Shown here one piece after another: positions 54,902-63,819 of a stretch of DNA of 64,000 nucleotides. The notes beneath the pieces are model-generated. The model saw only the letters and a list, made by a program, of their open reading frames with translations, was not told where the DNA came from and made no database searches. The position numbers were made by a program, and so were the translations under genes. Within the stretch, counting starts at the first letter, position 1; the number at the start of each line of letters is the position of its first letter. Source of the DNA: Erginobacter sp964587835 (GTDB taxonomy: Bacteria > Auribacterota > Erginobacteria > Erginobacterales > Erginobacteraceae); the NCBI GenBank assembly GCA_964587835.1, contig CAZPMN010000008.1, forward strand, positions 48,849 to 112,848, written 5' to 3'.

Positions 54902-55669
54902 ATGAAGAAGATCAACCTGTTAATTGACGGTTTTCATCCGGGTCCGGTCAACATGGCGATCGACCAGATCCTGGGGGAGGAATCGTCCGCGAGAACGGAC
55001 GAGTGTCTTCTCCGATTCTACGGTTGGGAACCGCCCACCATCACCATCGGCTACCACCAGCCGGTCTCCGACCTCGATCTTCCCGCCCTCGCCCGCGACG
55101 GGGTCGGCTGGGTACGACGGATGACCGGGGGAGGAGGGGTGCTCCACTGGAACGAGGTCACTTACTGTATCGCTCTGCCTCACCGGTCCGCCGGCGGGGT
55201 TTCCCGTGCGGAGCTCTTCACTTTCTGCTCCGATCTCCTCTCGCTCCTCTACCGCTCGCTGGGGATCGAGACCGCCGCCCGCTCCCCCGGCCCCTACACC
55301 CCCTTCGCTGACTGCTTCGCCGCCCCCGGTGCCTACGAGCTGGTCGAGGTTACCACCGGCCTCAAGATCGCCGGCTCCGCCTCCGCCCTCAAGCGCGGCT
55401 ACTTTCTCCAGCACGGCTCTCTCCCCCTCGATGACACCCGGCTGAAGATCGGGCGTTACCTGACTACCCCCACCCCGCCCGGCGGGTCCAGCGTGGCGAT
55501 CGGCGACTTCGTTGCCCTGACCCGGGATGAGGTCCTGGAACGCTTCCGGGACTGCCTGGAGGAAAATTTCCCGGTCTCCCCTTTTGGCCTTTCGCCGGAG
55601 ATGACCGCCTCAGTCCGCCGCCTGGCGGAGGAGAGGTACGCCTCTTCCTCCTGGTCCCGCCGCCGGTAA
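54902..55669 (+). CDS. lipM: Octanoyltransferase, LipM type
   Basis: 255 residues from the ATG at 54902 (MKKINLLIDGFHPGPVNMAI); upstream open frame overlaps the divergent gene. The LipM/LplA fold has WVRRMTGGGGVLHWNEVTYC, then Cys138 in FADCFAAPGAYE, the likely acyl-enzyme cysteine, followed by Lys155 in GLKIAGSA and FLQHGSLPLD. Lipoate ligases lack this cysteine, while LipM uses it to pass octanoyl from ACP to GcvH. With lipA and gcvH in the same window, de novo lipoylation of GcvH is the likely role. A lipoate ligase is the alternative. Confidence 0.85.
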   Translation: MKKINLLIDGFHPGPVNMAIDQILGEESSARTDECLLRFYGWEPPTITIGYHQPVSDLDLPALARDGVGWVRRMTGGGGVLHWNEVTYCIALPHRSAGGVSRAELFTFCSDLLSLLYRSLGIETAARSPGPYTPFADCFAAPGAYELVEVTTGLKIAGSASALKRGYFLQHGSLPLDDTRLKIGRYLTTPTPPGGSSVAIGDFVALTRDEVLERFRDCLEENFPVSPFGLSPEMTASVRRLAEERYASSSWSRRR

Positions 55670-55833
55670 TCCGGGCATTGATTGTTCCTGCGCCGGGCGG
55701 TCACGGCCCACCGGCGGCACCGCCCGGGGAGAGTATTCCTGGATCAGGAATATGATGGTATTCAGCCGGTTTGTAGATTAGCATTGCCCTAACCATCGGC
55801 CGGGTTTGAATCGCCCGGCACTCAATCCAGGAG

Positions 55834-57555
55834 GTGGATTATGGCCTACCGGCTGTAAGCGTTCGCGCCTCCGGGAGCAGCTTCATTTTGTCTCCCAATC
55901 CAGAGAGCAGGGAAAAGGCCCCAACCCCGGAGTGGCAGCCGATCCCCGGGGTCCCTTCCGCGGAGCTCTACGCCTATCTCCGCAAGCCGCACGTACTGTC
56001 CTGCAACTCCTACCTGATCCGCACGGACCGAAGCATCGCGGTAATCGACCCGGGAGGTTCGCCGGAACAGACGGGGGCATTGTTCCCCCTGGTTGAGGAC
56101 CTGCTCCGGGAGAAGCCGCGGCCGGTGTACGTTCTGCTCACCCACTGCCACGCCGACCACGCGCTGGAGGTGATCAGGGACGGTCCCTGGAGGAAGCTGC
56201 CCGGACTGAAGGTAGCCATCCACTCGGCGGGAGCGGCCTCCCTCCGGGCGGCGGACCATCGCCTGACCCATGCGGAGATTTTGGGCTACACCCTGCTTCC
56301 CTTCTCGGCCGACCTCCCCCTCTTTGTTTCGCCGCCGGCACCGGACCCGGCCGGCCCGGCGCTCCTCTCCGAGACGATCCCCCTGAACCCGCCGGACGCC
56401 GTAAAAGCTTACGCCGTCCCCGGGCACAGTCCGGACTCTGTCTGCTACCGCCTCGGCTCCGCCCTCTTCATCGGGGATGTCCTGGCGGCGGTCTCCCCCC
56501 TGATCGCCGGAGCGCCGGGGTGGAACCGGGATGACCTGGTCAGGTCGGTGCAGGGGCTGCTCGCCCTGATAGCCGGCGGCGGGATCCAGGTCTGTTTCCC
56601 GGGCCACGGGCGGCCGGTTTCCGGGGAGCAAGTCACGGTGATCCTGCGGCGGATCCTGGAAGAAGCCGGCGCTCTCCCGGAGATCGAGATTGCCGACCAC
56701 GGCCGGGTGAAGTACATATCCGCTTATGCCCGGGAACTCTTTGAGGAACTGGGGGACGCTTTCCGGCTGATCCACGGCCGGCTCGAAGACCTGGCCGGGC
56801 GGCTCGACCGGCTCGAGGAGGCGGCCGCCGCGGAGGCGATCGCCCGCATCCTGGACTCGGAACGGGTCTCCCAGCTTATGCTTGACTTCCGGAATTTCCA
56901 GGAAAGTTTCCGGTCCGGGGAGGTCATCGAGGTCGAGATCGCCCACAAGTCGATCCAGCTCATCCGCCGGATCGCCCTCCTGCTCGAATCCGAGGGGCTG
57001 GCCAAGGTGCTCGACCCTTCGCTCCTGCGGCTGACCCGGACGCTGCTGAATGATTTCATCAATGCCTCCCGGGGTCTCCGGCCGGCGGAGGAGAGGACGG
57101 AAGCCGACCTCAACGAACTGGCGGCGGCACTGGCCGCCGGGATGCGGCGGGTCCTCGGCTCGGGATTGTCGCTAGAGGAGATCCCCGATGATCCTGACGG
57201 GTTTCTGGATTATCTCATCGGCTCGCTCTCCCTGGTCCCGGTCTTCCGGGGGGTGGAGATCGGAGTCAGGCTGGAGGCCGACGCGGTCCCGGTCCAAATC
57301 GCGCGGTGGCGGTTCCTCGATGCCCTGAAACGTCTTCTGGAAGAACTGGCCGAAGAAGGAGCGGCGTCGATCGGCTTGACGGTTCGGGCCGGCGGGGGCG
57401 GGCCGGCCCTCCTCGTGCGAGTGGAATTCACCCGTCCGATCTACCGGCTGGGGGAACGGTTCCTCAGTCCCCACCGCCGGCGGCTGGAACTCTCCGGTGC
57501 CCGGCTGGCCGTGCGTTACTCGAGCCGGGCTTTGGATTTTACCCTGGAGTTTTAA
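55834..57555 (+). CDS. Metallo-beta-lactamase-fold protein with a histidine-kinase-like C-terminal region
   Basis: 573 residues. Residues about 40-290 form an MBL-fold hydrolase: LIRTDRSIAVIDPGGSPEQT, the metal site LLTHCHADHALEV (His104, His106, Asp108, His109), then AVPGHSPDSVCYRLGSALFI with GDV and VCFPGHGRPV. From about residue 300 a helical, coiled-coil region leads to a last 110 residues resembling a GHKL ATPase (ARWRFLDALKRLLEELAEEG, then a beta segment and the closing LSGARLAVRYSSRALDFTLE). The N-box asparagine and glycine boxes are not visible. It may be a pseudo-kinase sensor. The start is uncertain: AGGAGG directly abuts the GTG at 55834, while an ATG seven bases further on gives only a five-codon frame. 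Confidence 0.75.
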   Translation: MDYGLPAVSVRASGSSFILSPNPESREKAPTPEWQPIPGVPSAELYAYLRKPHVLSCNSYLIRTDRSIAVIDPGGSPEQTGALFPLVEDLLREKPRPVYVLLTHCHADHALEVIRDGPWRKLPGLKVAIHSAGAASLRAADHRLTHAEILGYTLLPFSADLPLFVSPPAPDPAGPALLSETIPLNPPDAVKAYAVPGHSPDSVCYRLGSALFIGDVLAAVSPLIAGAPGWNRDDLVRSVQGLLALIAGGGIQVCFPGHGRPVSGEQVTVILRRILEEAGALPEIEIADHGRVKYISAYARELFEELGDAFRLIHGRLEDLAGRLDRLEEAAAAEAIARILDSERVSQLMLDFRNFQESFRSGEVIEVEIAHKSIQLIRRIALLLESEGLAKVLDPSLLRLTRTLLNDFINASRGLRPAEERTEADLNELAAALAAGMRRVLGSGLSLEEIPDDPDGFLDYLIGSLSLVPVFRGVEIGVRLEADAVPVQIARWRFLDALKRLLEELAEEGAASIGLTVRAGGGGPALLVRVEFTRPIYRLGERFLSPHRRRLELSGARLAVRYSSRALDFTLEF

Positions 57556-57654
57556 CCCTCTTCAGGCGGGGCGCAACTGTTGCCTTTTGGTCTTCGACCA
57601 CCCGGTGTGTGAGGTCGAACTTGGGAAAGGCCCCGGCGGTCCGTCGCGCGGAAT

Positions 57655-59058
57655 TTAAATGTGGATCGCGCGGCCGAGCGCCGCGGCGGCGGCTTCGGCC
57701 AGGACTTCCGAGAGGGTGGGGTGTCCGTGGATGTTGGCGGCGATATCTTCCAGGGTCAGCCCGGCCCTCTGGGCCAGGGTCAGCTCGCCGAGGAGTTCGG
57801 TGACCTCGGCGCCCACCAGGTTCGCCCCGAGGATCTTCCCGGTCTCCTCCTCGGCGATGATCTTGACGAAACCCTCCCGCTCGCCCAGGCCGAGGGCCTT
57901 GCCGTTGGCGAGGAAGGGGAATTTTCCAATCTTCACCGCTCGCCCGTTCTTTCGGGCCTCCTCTTCGGTCAGTCCGAAGGAGGCCGCCTGGGGGCGGGAA
58001 TAGACGCCGCGGGGGACCATCCGGTAGTCAATCGGCTTCGGTTGGTCGCCGGATGCGGCCTCGGCGGCGGCGACCCCCATCGCGGTGGCGGCGTGGGCCA
58101 GCATCAGCTTTCCGGTCACGTCCCCGGCGGCGTAAACGCCTTTGACTGAGGTCTCCATCCGCCCATTGACCTCGATGGATCCGTCTTTCCCCGAGAGCTT
58201 TACCCCGGCCTTCTCCAGCCCCAGCCCCTCCGTGTTGGGCTGAAAGCCCGCCGCCGCCAGCAGGCGCCCGGCTTCGAGATCCAGTTCGCCCGCGGGGGTG
58301 GCGAGAACGACCCGGACCCCTCCGCCGGACCTCTCCGCCCGCACCACCCGGCTGGAGGTATGGACTGATACTCCCTCCTTCTTCAGGGCCCGCTCGATCA
58401 CGGTCGAGACCTCCGGGTCCTCGCCGGGGAGGACCCGGTCGAGGATCTCGACGAGCGTCACCTCGACCCCGTAGCTGCTCCAGATGGTGGCGAACTCGAC
58501 ACCGACCGGACCGGCGCCGACGATGACCGTCGCCTCCGGCAGAGCGGGGGAGAGGATGGCCTCGACATAGCTGATGATCCTCTCTCCGTCGGTCTCCAGG
58601 CCGGGGAGGGTTCGGGGCCGGGCACCGGTGGCGACGATGACCTTCTCCGTCTCCAGGACCGTTGTCTCCCCATCCTCCGATACGATTCTGATCCGGCGGG
58701 GCGACTCCAGGGCGGCCCGGCCCCGGTAAACCTCGGCCCCGCTCTTCTTCAGCAGGAGGTTGACCCCTTTGACCAGCCGCTCGGAGACCTGGCGGCTCCT
58801 TTTGAAGGCGGCGCTGTAATCCAGGGTCGGGTTTCCGATCCCGAGGCCGAACTCCTCCGCCCTCCGGGAGACGATCGCGGCCAGCTCGGCGTTGCGCAGC
58901 AGCGACTTGGTCGGGATGCAGCCGACGTTGAGGCAGACCCCGCCCAGGTACTCCCTCTCGACGATGGCCGTCTTCAGGCCGAGCCGGGAGGCCCGGATGG
59001 CCGCCGGGTACCCCCCCGGCCCCGCCCCGATCACCACCAAATCATATCTTCGGTTCAT
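57655..59058 (-). CDS. lpdA: Dihydrolipoyl dehydrogenase
   Basis: 467 residues from the ATG at 59058. FAD-binding VVIGAGPGGYPAAIRASRLG; redox pair Cys42 and Cys47 in GGVCLNVGCIPTKSLL; NAD-binding VIVGAGPVGVEFATIWSSYG; second FAD motif VYAAGDVTGKLMLAHAATAM; and the C-terminal HGHPTLSE histidine/glutamate pair. It reoxidises the dihydrolipoyl arm of GcvH (L protein). It is convergent with the MBL gene. No other lipoyl-dependent dehydrogenase is seen in the window, so glycine cleavage is its likely main job. Confidence 0.95.
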   Translation of the reverse strand: MNRRYDLVVIGAGPGGYPAAIRASRLGLKTAIVEREYLGGVCLNVGCIPTKSLLRNAELAAIVSRRAEEFGLGIGNPTLDYSAAFKRSRQVSERLVKGVNLLLKKSGAEVYRGRAALESPRRIRIVSEDGETTVLETEKVIVATGARPRTLPGLETDGERIISYVEAILSPALPEATVIVGAGPVGVEFATIWSSYGVEVTLVEILDRVLPGEDPEVSTVIERALKKEGVSVHTSSRVVRAERSGGGVRVVLATPAGELDLEAGRLLAAAGFQPNTEGLGLEKAGVKLSGKDGSIEVNGRMETSVKGVYAAGDVTGKLMLAHAATAMGVAAAEAASGDQPKPIDYRMVPRGVYSRPQAASFGLTEEEARKNGRAVKIGKFPFLANGKALGLGEREGFVKIIAEEETGKILGANLVGAEVTELLGELTLAQRAGLTLEDIAANIHGHPTLSEVLAEAAAAALGRAIHI

Positions 59059-59167
59059 TGCCGGGTGTCTATCAAGAAGATGCGGCACCCTGTTGGGGTG
59101 CTAATTGATGTTTGCTTTGGCCGCGGCGACTGATTCTCGCGGCATACTGCAGGTTTTTCCGGTTGCG

Positions 59168-59286
59168 GTCATTGCGATCCGGCTTCAGACGGAGAAGCAA
59201 TCTCTACCAGGGGCCGTAACCTGTCACTGTTTGGTCTTGGGAGATTGCCTCGTCCCCCTCACTCCGTTCGGGGGTCTCGCAATGAC
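59168..59286 (+). repeat. GTCATTGCGA inverted element, long copy
   Basis: Ends GTCATTGCGA (59168-59177) and TCGCAATGAC (59277-59286) enclose GAGAAGCAATCTC and the inverted GAGATTGCCTCGTC, with a centre carrying CACTCCGTTCGGGGG. The copy is 119 bases long and lies in the 301-base gap between lpdA and rmuC, which holds no gene. Confidence 0.75.
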
Positions 59287-59359
59287 ACTGGGCGTCGGGT
59301 CTCAGGCAGCCTAAAATTGAGCGCCCGGTTAAGGATGACCAATAGCGATTTTCAGACAA

Positions 59360-60619
59360 CTAAGTCGCCTTCCCATCTTCGCCCGGTTCTTCGGGTTCTT
59401 CCCCTTCTCCTTCCGGTTCCTCTTCTGGGGCGAGTCCGGCCGGGATCTCCTTCTTTACCTTGGCGCCGAGGTGGCGGAGCTTCTCCACCCGGCCGAGGAG
59501 GTTGCCCCGTCCCTCCCGGAGCCGGTTGAGGGCCAGGTCGAAGGAGTCCCCCACGGCGGCCAGGCGTTTCTTCGCCTCGGCCATCGCCTCGGCGACCAAC
59601 GCGACCTGGTCGTAGAGCCGTCCGGCGTGGTCGGCGATGGCCTCGGCGTTGCGGTTCTCCTTCTCCCTCCGCCAGATCTGGCCGATCACCTTCAGGGTGA
59701 TCATCAGTGTGGCCGGGCCGGTGATGACGACGTTGGTCCGGGCCAGGTCGTAGAGGAGGTTGGGATCATTTCCGGCGGCGGCCTGGAAGGCCGGTTCCAG
59801 AGGAATACACATCACCACGAAGTCGAGGGTTCGGTTTCCGAGCAGCGCGGTGTAGTCCTTGGCGCGGAGTTCTTCGATGTGGGCTCGGACCGAAGCGAGG
59901 TGGGCCTTGAGCTCGATCTTTTGCTCCTCGGGGTCATCGGCCCCGCACCACCGCTCGTAGGCGGTCAGCGAAACCTTGGAATCGACGATCACCGCCTTCT
60001 CCCCGGGGAGAAAGACCACGAAGTCCGGCCGTTTCAGGTTGCCGTTCTCGTCTCGGAAGGCGGGCTGGGAGTCGTACTCCCGGCCCTTGACCAGCCCGGA
60101 GGCTTCGAAGATCCGCTCCACGATCAGCTCCCCCCAGTCGCCTTGGGCCTTGGCGTCGCCCTTGATCGCCCGGGCCAGGCTGTTGGCCTCCTCGCTGACC
60201 CGGTTGCTCAGCTCGCTCAGGTTTCGGACCTGCTCGATCAGCCGCGCGGTGCGGTCGGTCTCGTCCCGGTGAACTTCGTCGACGCGGTTGCGGAAGGCGG
60301 TCAGCTGTTCCCGGAAGGGGGCCAGCAGCGCGCCGATCCGCTCGCGGTTCTGTTCGCCCAGTTCCCGACCCCGATCCTCGAAAATCCGGTGGGCGAGGTT
60401 CTCGAACTCGGTTTTCAGGCGGGCTTCGGCGGACTCCAGCAGGGCGATCTTTTCGGCGGCCGCCTTTCTCTCGTTCTCCAGGCCGGCTTCCAGCCGCGCC
60501 TTTTCGACCCGGAGATCCTCCACGGCGGCGGTCTTTTCTCTCAGCCCGAGGGCGAGGAGGACAAGAAAGACCAGGGTGGCCAGCAGGGCCGCTGCCAGGA
60601 TGATCAGAATTATTTCCAT
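59360..60619 (-). CDS. rmuC: RmuC-family DNA recombination protein
   Basis: 419 residues from the ATG at 60619; a GTG nine bases earlier overlaps the lipA stop and is also possible. An N-terminal membrane helix (MEIILIILAAALLATLVFLV) leads to a coiled coil rich in Glu/Ala/Arg (about 40-150), then the RmuC domain with QGDWGELIVERIFEASGLVK, GREYDSQPAF, RPDFVVFLPGEKAVIVDSKV and FVVMCIPLEPAFQAA. The PDxxVxLP..K-type core is nuclease-like. It reduces recombination at inverted repeats in E. coli, which is of interest in a genome with many such repeats. It directly follows lipA. Confidence 0.92.
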   Translation of the reverse strand: MEIILIILAAALLATLVFLVLLALGLREKTAAVEDLRVEKARLEAGLENERKAAAEKIALLESAEARLKTEFENLAHRIFEDRGRELGEQNRERIGALLAPFREQLTAFRNRVDEVHRDETDRTARLIEQVRNLSELSNRVSEEANSLARAIKGDAKAQGDWGELIVERIFEASGLVKGREYDSQPAFRDENGNLKRPDFVVFLPGEKAVIVDSKVSLTAYERWCGADDPEEQKIELKAHLASVRAHIEELRAKDYTALLGNRTLDFVVMCIPLEPAFQAAAGNDPNLLYDLARTNVVITGPATLMITLKVIGQIWRREKENRNAEAIADHAGRLYDQVALVAEAMAEAKKRLAAVGDSFDLALNRLREGRGNLLGRVEKLRHLGAKVKKEIPAGLAPEEEPEGEGEEPEEPGEDGKAT

Positions 60620-60627
60620 TGCAATCA

Positions 60628-61497
60628 CTATAAACGATTACCGGACTTTTGCAAGTCCGCTAGCTGCTCCCGGGCCCGGTGGGAACTACGGACGAAGACA
60701 CCGGAACGGACGCTGAGAAAGCCCCGGTCCAGTGCTTGGCGGCGGTATTCCTCGAACTTATCCGGCGGCCGGGGATTGGACAGGGGAAGATGCCCGGTGG
60801 ACGGGGGAAGATAGTGGCCGATCGTCAGCATTCGCGCCCCGGCGACATAGATGTCATCCATCAGTTCCTCGATCTCCGCCTCGGTCTCGCCCAGACCAAC
60901 CATAAATCCCGACTTGACCGGCAGGCGGCCGCCCCCGGAGGCCCGTCCAAGCAGGCGCAGGCTGCGGTCGTAGTCGCTTCCCCGGCGCGCTTCCGGATAG
61001 AGGCGGCGGACGGTCTCCAGGTTATGGCCGAGGACGTCCGGTCCGGCGGCCAGGACCGTCTCCAGGGCGGCTGCGTCGCCGCCGAAGTCGGGGATTAGGA
61101 TCTCCACCCCGGCCGCCGGCAGTTCCGCCTTCACCCGCTGGATGACGGCGGCCAGGTGGGCGGCTCCGCCGTCAGGGAGGTCGTCGCGGGTGACCGAGGT
61201 AATGACAACGAAATTCAGGCGCAGTTGGCGGGCGGCGTCGGCGATCCTCTCCGGTTCCTTCGGGTCGAGGGGGAGGGGTTTGCCCTTCCGGACCCCGCAA
61301 AAGCGGCAGGCGCGGGTGCAGATCTCGCCCATCGCCATAAAGGTCAGCGCGCCGGCGGAAAAGCACTCCGAGATATTGGGACAGAGGGCCTGCTCGCAGA
61401 CCGTGGCCACCCCAAGCGCGCGGAGGCGCCGTTTCAGGCGGAAGGTCTCTCCGCCGAAGCGGATCTTCTTCAGGAGATAAGGAGGGCAGCGAGTCAT
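60628..61497 (-). CDS. lipA: Lipoyl synthase
   Basis: 289 residues. Auxiliary cluster cysteines are in TVCEQALCPNISECFSAG (C-X4-C-X5-C), and the radical-SAM cluster is in CTRACRFCGVRKGKPLPLDP (C-X3-C-X2-C). The C-terminus has RSSHRAREQ in place of the common RSSY, keeping the Ser that binds the auxiliary cluster. The enzyme inserts two sulphurs into octanoyl-GcvH, made by LipM at 54.9 kb. It is followed at once by rmuC on the same strand. Confidence 0.95.
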   Translation of the reverse strand: MTRCPPYLLKKIRFGGETFRLKRRLRALGVATVCEQALCPNISECFSAGALTFMAMGEICTRACRFCGVRKGKPLPLDPKEPERIADAARQLRLNFVVITSVTRDDLPDGGAAHLAAVIQRVKAELPAAGVEILIPDFGGDAAALETVLAAGPDVLGHNLETVRRLYPEARRGSDYDRSLRLLGRASGGGRLPVKSGFMVGLGETEAEIEELMDDIYVAGARMLTIGHYLPPSTGHLPLSNPRPPDKFEEYRRQALDRGFLSVRSGVFVRSSHRAREQLADLQKSGNRL

Positions 61498-61622
61498 CGG
61501 AGATGAAATAGACTGTAAATTTATCGGAGCATACCATAGACTTGACCGGTGGGGAAAGCAGCAAAGGGGGAGTATGATGTGGCTCCCCGTTCAGGAGCAA
61601 ATTATGGGCTGTCGGCGTATTT

Positions 61623-61792
61623 CCCCGGGGCTGCGCCCCGGGCTATGACGTGGGACCCCGTTGGGGTCCGTTTTGGCTGTGAGCAACGTGGTTCTGTCCC
61701 GGGGCAGTGCCCCGGGCTATGACGTTGGACCCCTTTGGGGTCCTGGGTTGGGGGACCGGTTGGGGTTTGGTCTTTCACCCCGAAGGGGTGAC
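61623..61792 (+). repeat. Two CCCCGGGCTATGACGT hairpin repeats plus a CCCCGAAGGGG unit
   Basis: Copy 1 (61623-61669) has CCCCGGGGCTGCGCCCCGGG then CTATGACGTGGGACCCCGTT and GGGGTCC. Copy 2 (61698-61743) has CCCGGGGCAGTGCCCCGGGC then TATGACGTTGGACCCCTTTG and GGGTCC. Each forms two hairpins. A further CACCCCGAAGGGGTGAC follows just before dinG. They occupy the 306-base gap between lipA and dinG, which has no other content. No ordinary ribosome binding site is seen before dinG. Confidence 0.72.
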
Positions 61793-61803
61793 AGATCTCG
61801 ATC

Positions 61804-63819
61804 ATGATGGCGGAAAAGACAGCTAAAGAAGGGAAGACAGCTCCAACGGCGGGGTTCTTCGCCGAGGAGGGAGCGCTCTCCAGAGTTCATCCCCGCTACG
61901 ACCATCGCCCCCAGCAGGAGGCGATGGCGGCGGCGGTGGAGGAGGCGATCGGGGATAAGTCCACTCTGCTGGTGGAGGCCGGGACCGGGGTGGGGAAGAG
62001 CCTGGCCTACCTCTACCCGTTTGCCCGGCGAGGCCAAGAGGGGGGAAGAGTGGCGGTCTCCACCGGGACCAAGACTCTCCAGACCCAGCTGATCGAGAAG
62101 GACATCCCCTTTCTGGCCGGGGTGCTCCAGACCCCGATCCGGGCCGAACTCTGTCTGGGGGCGGCCAACTACCTCTGCCTCTACCGGCTGGGAAAGGCCT
62201 CCGAGCGGGGGATGTTCACCAGCCGGGCGGCGGCGAAACAGTTTGGGGAGATCGAGGAGTGGTCGCTGACCACCCCGACCGGCTCCCGCCTCGACCTCGG
62301 CTTTCTCCCCCGGCCCGAGGTCTGGTCGGCGGTGGAGGTGGAACACGACTTCTGCCTGAGACGGCTCTGCCCCTGCTTCGAAGAGTGTTTTTACTTCCGG
62401 GCCCGGGCCCGGAGGGAGAAGGCAGATATCCTGGTGATGAACCACCACCTCTTCTTTGCCAACCTGGGGGCCGGGAACTCGATCCTCCCCCAGTTCCGGT
62501 CCGTGGTCTTCGACGAGGCCCACCTGATCGAGGAGATCGCCACCGATTTCCTCGGATATGAGATCTCCAACTACCGGCTTCCCAACCTGCTCGGTTACCT
62601 TTACAGTCCCCGCTCGGGCAAGGGCTTCATCCCCTCCCGGATCGAGGACGAGGAAAGCCGGGAAAAATGGCGGAACCTGATTGAGCGTCTCGGCGACCTC
62701 AACCGGGAGTTTTTCTCCTCCCTGGAGGAACGCTGGCCGGACGCGTTGCGCACCGTCCGCCTGAAAGAACCGGGCTTTGTCGAGGATATCCTCTCCGGGC
62801 CCCTGGCCGATCTGGAGGACCGCCTGGCCGGCCTGGAGGATACTATCACCGACGAGGAAGGGGAGGCGGAGCTGAAGACCTATCTCTCCCGGACCCGGGA
62901 TCTGCGGGAGGAACTGTCCGCCATCACACAGATGGGGGATCCGGGCTACGTTTACTGGTACGGCCGGGAAGGTTCCGGACGCCGGGTGCGCCAGACCCTC
63001 CAGATGGCCCCGGTCGAGGTCGGGGAATTTCTCGGGAAATCGCTCTGGGAGAAGTACGGCCCGATCATCCTCACTTCGGCCACCCTCAGCGTCGGGGGGG
63101 ATTTCGCCTATCTCCGCCGGCGTTGCGGCATCGGGGACTGCCGGGAACTGATTCTCACCTCGCCCTTCGACTATCCCGGCCGGGTGATGATCTACGCCGA
63201 CGGGAAAATCCCCGATCCCGGGCGACGGCGGGAAGAGTACGAGGAGCGGGTGATCCAGGATACCGGGAGGTTGATCATCCTCTCCGGGGGCGGGGTCTTC
63301 GCCCTCTTCACCAGTTACCGGATGCTGGAGAAGGCTTACTCCCGGCTCTCCGGCCCGCTGGCCGAATACGGCTGCTTGAAGCAGGGGGAGATGGAACGCT
63401 TCGGGCTCCTGGAGGAGTTCCGTTCCCGCCCGAGCTCGGTCCTCTTCGGGACCACCAGCTTCTGGCAGGGGGTGGATGTCCCCGGAGAGACCCTCAAATG
63501 CGTGATCATCACCAAGCTCCCCTTCGCCGTCCCCGACGATCCGGTCACCGAGGCCCGGATCGATTTCATCCGGGACGCCGGCGGCGATCCCTTCCGGGAT
63601 TACCAGGTTCCCCGGGCGGCGATTATGCTCCGGCAAGGTTTCGGCCGGTTGATGCGCCATCGGGACGACTACGGGATCGTCGCCATTCTCGATCCCCGGT
63701 TGAAGACCCGCTCTTACGGAAGGACCTTTTTCGCCGCTCTCCCCCGCTGTCCGGTGACCTCGAAACTGGCCGACCTCGACCGATTCCTGAAGAATATCCG
63801 GGGGGAGGGGGGGAATTAG
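61804..63819 (+). CDS. dinG: DinG-type ATP-dependent DNA helicase
   Basis: 671 residues, superfamily 2 XPD/DinG type. Motifs: Walker A LVEAGTGVGKSLAYLYPFAR, Ia VSTGTKTLQTQLIEKD, cysteines for the Fe-S cluster (CLGAANYLC and CLRRLCPCFEEC), the VVFDEAHLIEE DEAH box, ILTSATLS, and VLFGTTSFWQGVDVPGETLK with RQGFGRLMRH near the end. It unwinds DNA 5' to 3', with roles in repair and removal of R-loops. In-frame ATGs at 61804 and 61807 are both possible. The stop TAG is the start of a long heptamer array. Confidence 0.92.
   Translation: MMAEKTAKEGKTAPTAGFFAEEGALSRVHPRYDHRPQQEAMAAAVEEAIGDKSTLLVEAGTGVGKSLAYLYPFARRGQEGGRVAVSTGTKTLQTQLIEKDIPFLAGVLQTPIRAELCLGAANYLCLYRLGKASERGMFTSRAAAKQFGEIEEWSLTTPTGSRLDLGFLPRPEVWSAVEVEHDFCLRRLCPCFEECFYFRARARREKADILVMNHHLFFANLGAGNSILPQFRSVVFDEAHLIEEIATDFLGYEISNYRLPNLLGYLYSPRSGKGFIPSRIEDEESREKWRNLIERLGDLNREFFSSLEERWPDALRTVRLKEPGFVEDILSGPLADLEDRLAGLEDTITDEEGEAELKTYLSRTRDLREELSAITQMGDPGYVYWYGREGSGRRVRQTLQMAPVEVGEFLGKSLWEKYGPIILTSATLSVGGDFAYLRRRCGIGDCRELILTSPFDYPGRVMIYADGKIPDPGRRREEYEERVIQDTGRLIILSGGGVFALFTSYRMLEKAYSRLSGPLAEYGCLKQGEMERFGLLEEFRSRPSSVLFGTTSFWQGVDVPGETLKCVIITKLPFAVPDDPVTEARIDFIRDAGGDPFRDYQVPRAAIMLRQGFGRLMRHRDDYGIVAILDPRLKTRSYGRTFFAALPRCPVTSKLADLDRFLKNIRGEGGN

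Noticed and set aside
55693..55727. Intrinsic terminator after lipM (CCGGGCGGT...ACCGCCCGG)
   Set aside because: The stem is good but no run of T follows; it may only be a hairpin.
61717..63660. Minus-strand open frame of 647 codons opposite dinG
   Set aside because: Shadow of dinG, which has all helicase motifs.
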